In this document: piece by piece, positions 13,681-25,005 of the stretch
Layout of the letters: each line of letters begins with the position of its first letter
Position numbering within the stretch: position 1 is the stretch's first letter
NCBI GenBank assembly: GCA_028554755.1
Contig: JAPTOF010000010.1
Span: 9,522,001-9,586,000, forward strand
DNA: 64,000 nt
Source: Cordia subcordata
Taxonomy: Eukaryota > Streptophyta > Magnoliopsida > Boraginales > Cordiaceae
Direction: 5' to 3'
Position numbers and translations under genes: made by a program
The notes under the pieces: generated by a model
What the model was told of the DNA's origin: nothing
What the model saw: only the letters and a program-made list of their open reading frames with translations
Database searches by the model: none

Positions 13681-14800
13681 TGTTGGAGAGTGACTCGTGT
13701 TTTTATTCAATTTTAGATTTAGAAGTTTAACTGGAGTAGAATATGAGAATCCTTATCATATGAAATTACCAATTGACTCCTTTAATCCAATTCTCGTAGG
13801 GATTTATTTTAATTTTTTCTCTATATATACTTTCCATATATTACAGAAAAAATATACTTTTGTAATATCACATTTTTATTGCATTAGCTTGAGAGAGAGT
13901 TTATTCTCTTCAGCTAGAAAATTTGTAATATTTTTTTCTTTTCATTAATGAATATATTATGTTGCTCAGTGGACATAATCATTGCTAAGTCATGTAAACT
14001 TTGTATACTTTTGCATTATTATTTTCTTGTTTTTGCACTCTTATATCTCTATTGTATCCGGGTAGTTGAAATTACCCAACCATTAGCACAACAATTTGTA
14101 TCAGAGTCATAGTTATTGTATTTAAAGAGATATGGGAGACAAAAGTTGAAGTGCAAAATAAGGATAAACAACTGCCAAATGTGCTACTCCAGGATCTAAT
14201 CCACAAGGACCAAAGATGGCAATCTCTAATGCAAAATTTGAAATTGAGAGATTTCGCAGCAGCAACAATTTTGACATGTGACACTGTGAAGTCATGAATA
14301 TTTTAGTCCAACAAGGACTAGATGCAGAATGGGTGAGTTTGAATCCTATGACTTGTAGATCTGTTGGACTAAAATCTGGTGAAGTACATCAAGTATTGTG
14401 TTATGAAAAGAGTCCATGCCCAAAATGCTGTGGAAGAAATTAGTAGGCAAATACATCAAAACGAAAACTTGACGATTATTGGACTGACTTTGGTGAGGCT
14501 GTAAGGTATTGTGTCCAGAATAAATTATACATTAAAACGAAAACTTTTCAATTTCAATGTAAAGAAGGTATGCCCATGGTTGATCATCTTAATGCATTTA
14601 ATAAATTAATGACAAATTTATTAAACCTAGATAAAGAAACAAAGATGAAGATAAAGCAATGATTCTATTATACTCTTTATCTAATGAATATTATCACTTT
14701 GTAACCCTACTCTACAGGAAAAAAAAAAATCAATCAAATATAAAGATGTGTCACATGCATTGATTGTTGGGAATTTAAGGTGTTCAGAACAAAAGTAAAC
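13681..14800 (+). mobile_element. Copia-type retrotransposon remnant: 5' LTR, PBS, gag start
   Basis: A 413-bp candidate 5' LTR (13681-14093) begins TGTTG and ends CAACA. It is followed at about 14097 by TTGTATCAGAGTCA, a decayed form of the initiator-tRNA-Met primer site TGGTATCAGAGC. Downstream the plus strand encodes, in broken frames, gag-like segments: AKFEIERFRSSNNFD, ILVQQGLDAEW and YKDVSHALIV, as in Ty1/Copia gag. Frameshifts and stops are present. The gag match fades near 14800 and no matching 3' LTR is seen, so the element is truncated or interrupted by the next repeat. Confidence 0.65.
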
Positions 14801-15450
14801 AAAATAAAGAAAAATATAAACACGATGGATACAATATTTTTAATGTAGTTCGGCCTTCCTTCCACATTTATGGACAAACAAAAGAATTCTACTATAATTA
14901 GAACGAACACATCACTCAAAGAAAGGGCTCTCCTTATCCTTAAGGTCACTCGTTCTCTATCTCACCCCTCCTTCTCTTTGTCTCACACAATTACAATAGA
15001 GAAAATTCTTATTTATAAATTACAAAAAACAACAAATATAACAGCATTATGAATATGGTAGTACTATAAATATGGTAAAACTAGAGATCTGATAGAAGAG
15101 AAAATAAGGCAAGTCTCCTATGGCCAAAACTAGGATTCCTGCAATCTTTATTTCTAAGGCCTTATTAGAATACGGACTACACTTAACATTGATGAATAAT
15201 GAACCCCTAAAAAAGATAAAAAAGAAATAGACATGAAAAAATCTAAGGCCCATTGATGAATAATGAACCCCCTACAAAAGATAAAAAGAAATAGACATGA
15301 GAAAAATCTGACGCCAAGGTGATAAGAGATAGATCAAATGACGAAAATGAGATCAAATGACAAAAATGAGACCAAAAAAAAAAAAAAAAACCTCTCAATC
15401 TAGGTCGAGGGGAATTCCAGAAAATGACAAAACCTTCCGGCAAAATATGA
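14800..15450. repeat. Probable second LTR-derived repeat with internal duplications
   Basis: The text changes at about 14800 from gag-like coding to an LTR-like sequence (TAATGTAGTTCGGCC motif, then pyrimidine-rich and A-rich runs). It has a tandem copy of about 57 bp (15188-15244 and 15252-15309) and a 19-bp copy (about 15332-15350 and 15351-15370). The borders are not certain. Confidence 0.35.
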
Positions 15451-15848
15451 TTGTTCCTGTTGTTTCCAATTGGTTAGTTTGAAAACAACTAATTTGAATT
15501 GGTTTGGAATAAGTCCATAAATCTAATGCAAACTATATTGACTCATGTTGTTTCCTAATTTTATGTGTATATTAATTAAATTTGTAATATGGACGGTAAA
15601 TCAAAATTGATCTACTAATTAATGTTTTCCCTTGAAATTATTGTGTATTTTTTTTTACTTTTTGTTCGTAGATGAAACTTTTTTTTTATAAAAATCAAAA
15701 CCAAACTAAATCGACAACTCGAAACCAAACCAAACCAACATTAAAGTTGTTAATTTAGTTTGGTTATTTATGTAATTAAGAAATAATTCTAATAAAAATC
15801 ATTTGATCAAGTTTGACGTGAAATACCCAAACCATGTTCATCCCTACT
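15450..15848. repeat. Dispersed repeat family, copy A
   Basis: The right end CCATGTTCATCCCTACTTA is the inverted form of the left end of the repeat at 48327. Interior blocks around 15575-15650 (TAATATGG..GGTAAATCAAA; TTCCCTTGAAATTATT) match 48465-48535 in the same orientation. Runs of AACCAAACCAAACC are typical of this type of non-autonomous element. The left border is unclear. Confidence 0.5.
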
Positions 15849-16597
15849 TATAAAGAACCTTTGATACTTATAAATAAGTAAATAGGTATTTGGATAAAAA
15901 TTTATATATAAGTTATTAACTTATCTTGTAAATATGTGCTTACATAGAGTAGTGTTTATTAAAAGGGCTAAAAAAAGACCTTTCATTTCGTTAATAAATG
16001 TTGTACTCTATTTATGCTTTTAAGAGTTGAAAAAATCTTTTACATGGTTAAACTTAATAGCTTATAAATTGGTAGTAGGAAAAGAAAAAGAAGTAGAGGA
16101 GTGCTACTATTTTTCTCCTCTACTTTGTTTTATCTTATAAGTCAAATTTACTTGCTTTTAAATATAATTTACTGATTATACAACTTTTGTTTTTTTGTTT
16201 ATATAAATTTAACTAGCTTATAAGCAAAGTTAGACAACCTCTAAGTATGATTAATCCAGTGTTGCTTCTCTGGGATTTTAAATTTAAATGCATATAATTT
16301 TATTAGCTTTTCAGATTTAAGATTTTAGATAAACGTATAATAAACACGGTACAATTAAGTATGTTTTATAGTGCTATCCGTCAGTCTCTTGAGAGTGAGA
16401 AATGGTGAAGAGGCAAGGTAGAGCTTAATTCTTACTCCTAAGGAGTGGTTCGGCTTATGTGGGAATAAGCATTTCAAGTTTCACATTCCCTATACAGATG
16501 CAACTCGAAGGTCGAAATTGTACTCTCGAACAATCATTAGATTTTGCTCCTTGCCTGTTTGGCATCCATTAGAAATCACAGAAAAACATTTTAGAGC

Positions 16598-17065
16598 TAA
16601 GGCTCTGTTCGCGGAAAACATTTTTCCAAATTTTTCGGTATTTGATTGTTAAAAATTAAAAAAAATCAATAAAAAATATTTTTTTGATCAATGAAAAAAG
16701 GAGGTAATTTTCCTAAAAAATATTTTTCTTTTTGAAAACAGGAAAACATATTCCACACAACTATCAAACTGCCCAACCCCCAACCCCACCCATCCGGCCT
16801 CCACACCCAACCCTACCCCCACACCAACCCCAACACTCAGGCCACCGAGCGCCCCCAACACTCAGGCCACCGAGCGCCTCAAGATCGATGCCGCGGCACT
16901 CAAGACCCGAGCGGCCGTCCTCTGTCAATACACATAAATATATTTTAAGTGTCATTAAAAATATTTTCCAATTAATTTTTATTATGACAACAAAACAACA
17001 AAATAAATTTTTCACAGAAAATATTTTCCAAAACACATTATTTTTGCAAAACAAACACAGCCTAA
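16598..17065. mobile_element. MITE-like element with GC-rich core
   Basis: The left end TAAGGCTCTGTTCGCGG pairs with the right end (reverse complement TTAGGCTGTGTTTG); both sides then carry GGAAAA/TTTTCC runs. Unlike the other elements here, its middle (about 16775-16920) is C-rich, and it includes a 25-bp tandem duplication (16831-16855 and 16856-16879). Confidence 0.5.
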
Positions 17066-17099
17066 AAGCATGCAAACAAGTTCTATCCAAGGTCCAAGG

Positions 17100-18388
17100 A
17101 TGACTATAGAGCCATCTCAGCTCCTATAATAGTCTCATAATTGCCGACATTGTCTCTTTGTAAAAACAAAATTAAAAAGACAAAAACCCAGAAAAACAGA
17201 AAACAAAAAACAAGAAACCAGGCAAAAAAACAGCAGAGACTTGCTAGTGAACATGTCATTGACAGAACCAGTGTCAATCATAGCAAATCTCTACTGCACA
17301 ACTGGTGAGATCGGAAATTGTTGTTGATCCTCTCGCAGCGCATCTTTAGCTCATCTCACGTGGCCACTGAGCCACATTTTCAGAAAATTTCAAGTGGACA
17401 AAAAGATCTAAACAAAGCTTGAACGCTTAGTATGAGTGGCTTAATACCAACTGGAAATGCCAGGACGAGTACAGGGTTGGCACTTAACTTGGTGTTTGCA
17501 CGTCTATCTACTATCTTGTAGGCCGTAGCGACTTCGGAAGGGGGCGCAACGATAGATTATCCGGTAATCACCCGGAAGTTTAAATCGCGGTCAACGGTCT
17601 TTCATACTCCACCATGCGGTTAAAGGTCCTTTGTCATGGTTCAACAAGTCTACGTACATTGGAGCAAATCTACCAAGGGCTAAATATTGAACCAAAAGAA
17701 ACCTCGACGAATGGATGCACCAAAGGAAACCTGGAGCTGAGAGCAACAGAAATTGGGAATGACTACTAATGTGAGGGCAGAATTGAGTACTGCTGCTCTT
17801 TAAATTGACACAGAGAGGCTTATGGACATCAGAATAGTTGCTGCAAAAATTGAGACTGACACAAGTTCCTTAACACCTGTAGAACATAACCCATAATGGA
17901 CCCCTACAGAGCCCCGGGTCGAGAAGCATAAGGCTGTGCTCCGGCAAAGGCCAAGACTTCCTAGTGAAGCACATCAAACTGTCTTTTGCTTGGGTCAATC
18001 AATTAGGAAACTGTGTACCGGTACCAATGACAACACCCTTCAAAGTGCTGAACAGTCAAGGGACCACAATCGTCGTCCGGACGATCCCTGGGATCGGAGC
18101 TAGCGACGTTGATCAAGTGCCTCCTAAAAGATCAAAGCAAAAAGAAATACAAACAACCCCAGAACACAATACTCCAACATTAAATGCCTGGACTTCTACA
18201 AGTAATGGAGAACCAAACTACATACGCAATAAGATGCACGTAAGAGAAGAAACAGGCTATAGTCTTTTACAATAGGTTGTTGCTCCTCCTATTGCTTTAC
18301 TACACGCACATTAGTACCATTATGGATATTATAAGAAACATTGCAAACATCCATGTTGTCATAGCATATCTAAAACTAGAAAAAACAT
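17100..18388. other. Intergenic DNA of balanced base content, unrecognised
   Basis: More GC-balanced than its surroundings (especially 17440-18120), which hints at old coding or transposon DNA. I could not match any frame to a known family. Open plus-strand frames such as 17964-18275 show no motif. Confidence 0.35.
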
Positions 18389-18436
18389 AGTAACTTAACC
18401 ATCTATATGCAAAGTAACTTAACCATCTATATGCAA
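18389..18436. repeat. Tandem 24-bp duplication in OBAP 3' region
   Basis: AGTAACTTAACCATCTATAT plus GCAA occurs twice back to back, directly downstream of the OBAP stop codon on the transcribed strand. Confidence 0.85.
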
Positions 18437-18440
18437 AGAC

Positions 18441-20747
18441 TTAGACAAAGACTCTTGGAGAAGATTCAACTGGCTTGCAATCCACCTCTCTGAGCACTGT
18501 CTTGAGGCCTTTCCCAGCAGCATTTGCCTTCGGATGTATTCCGTGATCCGGTCCTTTCATGTGTGCACGGTTCTCCTTCTCCTTCTCGAATGATATGTTA
18601 TAACGCTTCTCAACGTCTGCACCATCATATATGGACATACAACATTAGAGTCACATAAGCATAAAATCGAATTCCATCGAACGCCAAGAATTCATATACG
18701 TTGATTTAGGATAGTCTGGTGCACGATCAGACGTAAACCTTAAATAACCCCTTGAATTACTTAAGAATGATCAACATTAAATTGTGATGCATAAGTTTGA
18801 TGAGCATTTGGCTTATATTATTGGTGAGCACAAGTATAAATAACAACATCAGCTAGGCAAAAACTGTACCATGAGCTAGGTTATCATAAAGCTGGCCTTC
18901 CCTAGTAAGTGCCATCATCACCTGAGGAATCCCAAGTGGGAGCTCATGACCTTTATCAACCTGCCAGAAATGAATCACCTTACCATAGGTCTTGCAAACC
19001 TTTTCAAGGTCCTGGCGCTGGATTGGGCCGGGAACACCGGGCATGAACAGCACGCCGCTCTTCACTTCAAACTCATGGGAGTGCCAGAATGGCTTCTCAT
19101 TGTCAGGTAATGTTAAGAATAGCCCCTCCGATATAATGTACTCGAGCCCGATGAGCCTACCGTCGGGATCTGGCCTGTCATATATAAGGCATTGCCTGAA
19201 TTCCTCGTTCAGGTGCCCGCAGAAATGGTGCGCCTCCACTTGCCTGGTCATGTCATCGGCATAGAAATGGAATCTACAGGAACAAAGGAGGGGGGGGGGG
19301 GGGAAGGGAGATAGTTGTACAGAAAGGTCATTAAGCAAATTGAACTAAGCTTGAAACAGATAAAACTAAAGCTTCACGAAAAAATTTAGAATTCAATTTT
19401 CTTTGTTAATAGCAAATCAACACTTCAACAGTATACAAATTGGCATTCAAATTAGTAGTTTCTTTTTCTCCGTTAATTTCTTGACAAACATCAATTGGGG
19501 AACATGAGATATACATGCACATAGCCACATATATAGATTTAGCACCATTAAGATCTTTCAAGTAATCCAAACTCAAGTTAACATCCCATAAATAAACAAA
19601 AACAGAAAGAGAAATGGATTCCCCGTTCAAAATGAGGTAGACTAGGAAAGATGGACTAAAAACTAAAGTAATTTTAGCAAGAAAAAATTTTCCTTCATCT
19701 GTTTATCCAATTTTTGTCATGACCACAAGCTCAAACCCCAGAAGATGGACAAACAAAATAAGCAAATTTTTAGCGAGGAAATCTTCCACTATCTTTTTAT
19801 TCTTTTTCGGTCCCGCCCTGGGATCGAGATCCCACCTTGCGAGAGAGACTCGCATTATATTTCTAATCAACGAACTCAAATAATTAAACCAACTATCCAC
19901 CGCACTCTTATAAATCAATCAAAGATCCCAAATCAAATTGACATAGAACATTACATTTTTTTTTTATTTTCTCTTGTAAGAAGATAAAAAGCAAACCAAA
20001 TTTCTGAGGAGTGACAAATGAAAAGGATTTATCATAAAAGCAGCAGGATACACAAAATTCTCATGCATATCTATCCGTCCAATCTATCATTCCTGCATAT
20101 ATGATATATATACACCATTTCCAGAAAAACCGATAAAAACAACATATTCAAAATCATCAAATTGAGCCACCTAGCTCAGTTGGTTATAGTGTCACATTTG
20201 AAAGAAAAATGACTAGACGTATAACTCAGTGATAACACCCAAAATATCACACCCCAAGATGAGTTCAAGTCATCAAGAGGATCAAATTGGATAAGTGAGG
20301 ATCATTACAAATCCTCTTACGAAAGAAAGAAAAAGACCAAATTTCCTAAAACATTTATCAAGGAAATTAAAGTCAACCAGCAGGGCCCGATCACTCGTTG
20401 GTATACCCGAGTTTAATGACCTTCCCAATGTCATTGCACCAATTTAATCAGGTTACATACCACAATGATAGCAAATAGAATTCAAACTCAGATCATGAGC
20501 CGTATATATCTTCTACTCTTATCAGGGGGACAACCCCAAGCGGCAAATTTCCTAAAACGTCTATAGAGAAATTAAAACCAAGAAGGATCGGAGAAGGCTA
20601 ATAACATTACGCGCAGAGGTGTTGATGGATTTTGCTAACAGGGCCAAAAGATTGAATAGTGGCAGCTGCAGTCTCAACCAAGGCTGTCCCTGTCTGGATA
20701 GGCTCCCCTGGCACCTCTGGGTGGGTTGAGACTTTTCCACCTTCCAT
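18441..20747 (-). CDS. Oil body-associated protein (OBAP, DUF1264), OBAP2-like
   Basis: OBAPs sit on seed oil bodies and help keep lipid droplets normal in maturing embryos. Exons: 20747-20611, 19273-18870, 18616-18441; joins keep frame and give 238 aa, the usual family length. The N-terminus reads [20 protein letters not shown], then [15 protein letters not shown]. The hallmark [20 protein letters not shown] (about 47-66) is intact, followed by [42 protein letters not shown] and [13 protein letters not shown]. The C-terminus has [10 protein letters not shown] and [16 protein letters not shown]. The [13 protein letters not shown] segment fits the OBAP2 branch, but the branch assignment is from memory. 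Intron 1 (19274-20610) carries a G-run beside the acceptor and a tRNA-like (SINE) trace. Confidence 0.93.
20165..20340 (+). mobile_element. tRNA-derived SINE trace in OBAP intron 1
   Basis: CCTAGCTCAGTTGGTTATAG at about 20170 fits the polymerase III A box. A weak B-box-like AGTTCAAGTCA follows at about 20262. The spacing is longer than in a tRNA, so this is a diverged or rearranged SINE, not a tRNA gene. Confidence 0.35.
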
Positions 20748-20867
20748 TACTTCAATTTTCTAGTTTTCTTCTTACTAAAAAAACCTGAAAAACCACGAAA
20801 AAAGACTAAAAACTAATCTGAACTCTCTCCTGATGATGATGGTGAGTTTTCTTGCATTCTCCAGAGT

Positions 20868-20878
20868 ATCTTATAGCA
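20868..20878 (-). promoter_or_regulatory. Putative TATA box of the OBAP gene
   Basis: Minus-strand GCTATAAGATA, about 125 bases before the start codon, would set the cap site near 20840 and a leader of roughly 95 nt. Confidence 0.5.
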
Positions 20879-20890
20879 AGAAAATGTAGG

Positions 20891-20956
20891 TGCATGCAGA
20901 GTTCACGCGTGGCACGAAACGTGGCAAACGTTGTGCATGTTGGCTCGGAACGTGGC
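20891..20956 (-). promoter_or_regulatory. Seed-type RY/ABRE motif cluster upstream of OBAP
   Basis: Within 66 bases upstream of the TATA box lie a palindromic RY element TGCATGCA (20891-20898), a related GCGTGGC (about 20907), and two perfect ABRE cores ACGTGGC (20919-20925 and 20950-20956). RY sites bind ABI3/FUS3/LEC2 B3 factors and ABREs bind ABI5-type bZIPs. This pairing is the classic seed-maturation promoter layout and suits an oil-body gene. Confidence 0.65.
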
Positions 20957-21027
20957 AGTAGAGGTGTCTCTTTTTTCGGCAATGTTTATCACTATGCTAA
21001 ACAGTAAACATGAATATATGTGATGAT

Positions 21028-21151
21028 TAACGGGCTGTTTGATTTTACTTATTTTGCTGTCTATAAATATTTTAAAAAAATATTTTTTATAAATTTTTTT
21101 TATTATTTATAACTTATAAATTCTAAATAATCGTAGCCAAACAGGCTCTAA
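21028..21151. mobile_element. Short MITE-like foldback element (about 124 bp)
   Basis: The left end TTAACGGGCTGTTTGATTTT pairs with the right end (reverse complement TTAGAGCCTGTTTGGCTACG). The interior is A/T-rich. It sits about 100 bases upstream of the OBAP motif cluster. Confidence 0.5.
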
Positions 21152-21359
21152 TATCAGTTTATATAGCGAAAACAATGTGTATGGGCACGAGAAAATTTTC
21201 TTTTATGTAATCTGATGAATTTTAGGCCGATTGACACGTCGTCTAAACATACTCCCCAACGAAACAACTTTTGGAAGACGTTTTCTGCACTAATCTATAA
21301 GCGCCATTCTTCTTTTCCGGATTAAGTAAGATATAAGCATCATTTTAGTGCTCCATAGT

Positions 21360-21426
21360 TTTGAAATTATTTTTAACCCATTATTTTTAAATAGCTTTGA
21401 AATTATTTTTAACCCATTATTTTTAA
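21360..21426. repeat. 36-bp tandem duplication
   Basis: TTTGAAATTATTTTTAACCC plus CATTATTTTTAA is repeated with a 36-base period (21360-21390 and 21396-21426). Confidence 0.85.
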
Positions 21427-21924
21427 TTTGATTTTGATGATATACAAGTTTGTCAAGTTTTTTTTATTGTTCCATTTTGATTGTTCGTTGCTCAAAATTA
21501 TTCTTATTTCCCGTAGAACTATATAAGTCAACATGTTTGGTATATCAATCACGTGACAATTGTTCAATTATGAAATTATGATGAATTGACTTGTATTTTT
21601 CTTTTAAAGCCAGGACCTTTTGTTCATAACTACGTTAACTACCTTGTACGTGTTTATATAAAACGTTGTAACTATGGTTATATATAACACATTTTTATAT
21701 AAAATGTTCTACTATTGAATAGTTTGACCAAAAAAAAATATTCAATAGTTACCTCACATCCTGTTCGACATATATAATTATTCAGGTAATTAATAAATGT
21801 TTGAGTTATTGATAATCATTTAGTGTTTAACAATGTTATATTTAATCGGCATATAGCTGGTTAGCTAGCTTTTGGGGAAAAAAATATGTCCACTAATTAA
21901 TTAAAAGGATATGTGTATTGTCTG

Positions 21925-22146
21925 TCAGAGATGCTCCATTGATAAGAGTTGAAAATGCACATGACTCATGATTTGGGTTCAAATTTAATCCACTATCCTA
22001 GCTGAGTATCCTCGACTTAATTGGTACACAGTATGAGGGAGGTGCTATTCGCTCGAAATTTGCCAATTGGCGGTTAGGTTTTGCCGAGTATACATATGGT
22101 CGGACTTCGTCATTTGAATTTCCTTAGTTAAAAAAAAAAAAAAAGA
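21925..22146 (+). mobile_element. SINE-like repeat with poly(A) tail
   Basis: A B-box-like GGGTTCAAATT at about 21977 and a terminal A-run (22130-22144) give the layout of a retroposed short element. No A box is clear and the family was not identified. Confidence 0.35.
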
Positions 22147-22149
22147 TAT

Positions 22150-23100
22150 GCGTATTGCATTATTATTATTATTATTATAATTTTTACAATTATTACTTCT
22201 GTTGTTATTATTAATAATAAAATAATATACTAATTCTATAATCAGGCAGACATTAATGATAATAATATTTTATTACAAAGAAATACTGAAATTAATTTTT
22301 GACAAACTATTTGTATTAATACTATAAAAAAACATTTGTAATAAATTCAATTTTTTTGTTAAAAAAAAGTAATAAATGGACTAATAATTGAATGATAGAT
22401 TGATTGACATCCCGATCTTGAACACAGAACATTGTAAGAGCAAGATAACATCTACAAAGTCAAGTTGCATATGCTTCAAATTAGACTTCTTAATCTACAA
22501 AAACCTTCTCAATCTTGGTTTATTTTTAGTCGTGATATCTTCCATTAGCAGTGGTCTCTTATGTCAAATATCTCGCAACTCTATTTATGAGTTACTCTGT
22601 CCACTTCTTGGCGAAGGATCTTCATGGGTTATGGCTTTGGACTTACCTCGCAAATACTTGCCTTACATCAAACTAGAGTATACCCCATGTAATGCACAGG
22701 AGAAATGGATATTTTTAATATCTTTATTTATTATCCATTATCAATTTTTACATTCTATGTGAGAATAAAACATGATTATATCTTTTAAAAATTAATTCAT
22801 GGTAAGTTTTTAATACCAATAATGTTTTTATGAGCAATTTTCAATAATTGAATAATATATTTAAACTAAGAAAGTAAACTAAAAAAATGATTTGATATAA
22901 AAAAAAGTAATGAAAATTTTTTTAATATTATTTTGCATGAGAAAATGGTGCTATTAGTTGGTGATTGAATAGATTTAAATTAGGTAGTAATTGTGTGTAT
23001 GAGTGTGTATAGAAGGTTATATTAAATGCTTTGTTGGATTGAAGAGGGTTTAACATAATGACATGTGGCATCTACCAAAATAGCTTTATACCTTCTTTTA
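22150..23100. other. AT-rich intergenic DNA
   Basis: Contains (ATT)n runs near 22160-22190. A 124-codon plus-strand frame at 22388-22762 shows no known motif and I do not support it as a gene. Confidence 0.4.
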
Positions 23101-23199
23101 TATAATATATATAAATAGGGCTCAAACAACTCCTAGTTCGTGAAGTCAGTTTTGGTGACTTTATTGGTTCCAAGTCGCTCACAACAGAAACCTCATACC

Positions 23200-23490
23200 A
23201 CTCAATTAACTGTGCTCACATATTAGTGTCGAAACTCTTTGAGTCTGGCAACACTACATTCCCGTTAGACAACCATGATGTTGTCTCATCAAAGACAAGG
23301 TATGGCGACACCTATGCTTTATTATATTGGTAATAGGATCAACACATCTCAACCCTTTCTCTTCCACATTCTACCCAATAAAGATAGACCATCTTCCCTT
23401 CTTTTTTAACTTTGTCCTCAATTAGTCAAACACAAAGACGTAGCTCATGCACCCAAATACTCTGAAATGTAAAAAAGTCAGCTCTCTTAT
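23200..23490 (-). pseudogene. Copia pol remnant (integrase end)
   Basis: The minus strand encodes, with stops, HFRVFGCMSYVFV, then LRTKLKKKGRWSIFIG, then KGLRCVDPIT. This matches the Copia integrase-to-RT region (RVFGC..YV..D..R.KL..K..CIFIGY..KGYRC.DP.T). In-frame stops make it dead. Confidence 0.6.
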
Positions 23491-24775
23491 AAATACCCAA
23501 TCGACTCTTTTATAAATACATGTTATGACAAGAGAAAACCAAGCTTTGCTTGAGATAAGCTGTTAATGACATGGTCTTCAGTAATCACATATTTGACCCG
23601 GCTACACATTCTTCACATCCATTATCACGTGGTTTCACCAAGATGACGATTCTTTCTCTTCGTAATTCCATTTTGCTATATAATATAAGAGCAAGCAAAT
23701 TGTCTATGAATATCGTGCTTTTCAAGTAAGCACCATCTTTTATGATGTGTATTCTCACTCTTGAGTCTTTCCTCAAGCATAGTTTTCTCTGCCTTTCTTT
23801 TTTTTTAAAAAAAAAAAAAGCATTCTCTAGCTACACTAATCTTTTAAAACTTCATAAACTTTTGAAAGACTTCAAACTTCTCTTCTAAGAGATATCTCCA
23901 ACAAATCATTATTAATATATGTATATATAAACAAAAGACAATTGAAGTTGCATAGAAAGCGATGGTGGCGGTGGCAAAAGGGGGCAGTCTGAGCAATAGT
24001 GGGGAGAAAGGGAAGAGGTAAGGGAGAAATCAAATCTAATGCATGCCTATTGAGCCAAGATGTTTGTTCTTCGGAAAAAATGTGATTCTTGAAATTGAGA
24101 GGATGCTTTTTGGTGAACATTTAGCGTTCTTGGTGAACATTTTGTTGAGCAAATTCTCGATAACATGCAAGTTGACAGTGAGGAGATGGTGGCGAATTAC
24201 ATTGTGAGTGGCAATTGGCATTAACAAGCAAACAATGCTTGTCCTTTCTTGGTATTTGAGCTACTAGTTTGTCAATACAAAATTTACTTCAAGATGACAA
24301 AACTACTTGGATTAGCTTGGGATATGGTTCATCACAGGAGCTCAAAAGTAGATTGGTTTAGTTTGGTGTGGTTTAAGGGTGCCTACTTGAAGCATGCTCT
24401 CTACTTCAGGTAAGTTTGGCTCGATCATCTCCCAACCAAAGCAAGGATGATCTCTTAGGATATGAACATTAGCCCTCTCTACGTATTCTATTGACAGTGA
24501 CCTGAAGACCAAATCACCTGTTCTTTGATTGTTATGTGATCAAACGGCTTTGGGTGAAGACTATGAGTATTGTTAGGTTGGTTCAGTTGTTGGAATTGCA
24601 TCAATCTTTGGTTTTTGCCCAAGTACGAAGGATTTCTTTAAAGGCTTTCGTGGTTAAGATGGTGTTGAAGGCTTCGTTATCACGTGTGGAGGAAAAAGAA
24701 ACAGAAGACTGCATCCGGGTGGTCGAACATATAACTAGATTATCACTTTTATTCTTTTTGAAGTTAGAACTAGAT

Positions 24776-25005
24776 TAAGGGCTCGTTTAGATTAACTTTT
24801 TCTAAAAACATTTTTTTAATAATTTTAAAAAAATAGTTTTTTTGATAAATTAAAAATTCTATTTTTTAAAAAAAATTATATTTGAACTGTTTTTCAGAGT
24901 TTCAATTTTTTTTAAAATTAAATCAAGTAATTATTACAAAAGTAATATAACTTTTTCAAAAAAAAAAATACTTTAAAAAACAAAATCAATTCAAACAGTG
25001 CCTAA
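24776..25005. mobile_element. MITE-like foldback element
   Basis: The left end TTAAGGGCTCGTTTAGATTA pairs with the right end (reverse complement TTAGGCACTGTTTGAATTGA). T-runs and A-runs follow inside each end. Confidence 0.5.

Noticed and set aside
14765..14800. TGTTGGGAAT as the start of a nested LTR
   Set aside because: The gag-like reading frame continues through it, so it is more likely coding text of the Copia remnant.
20165..20270. tRNA gene
   Set aside because: The A box is good, but the B box is weak and too far away, and no acceptor stem can be drawn.
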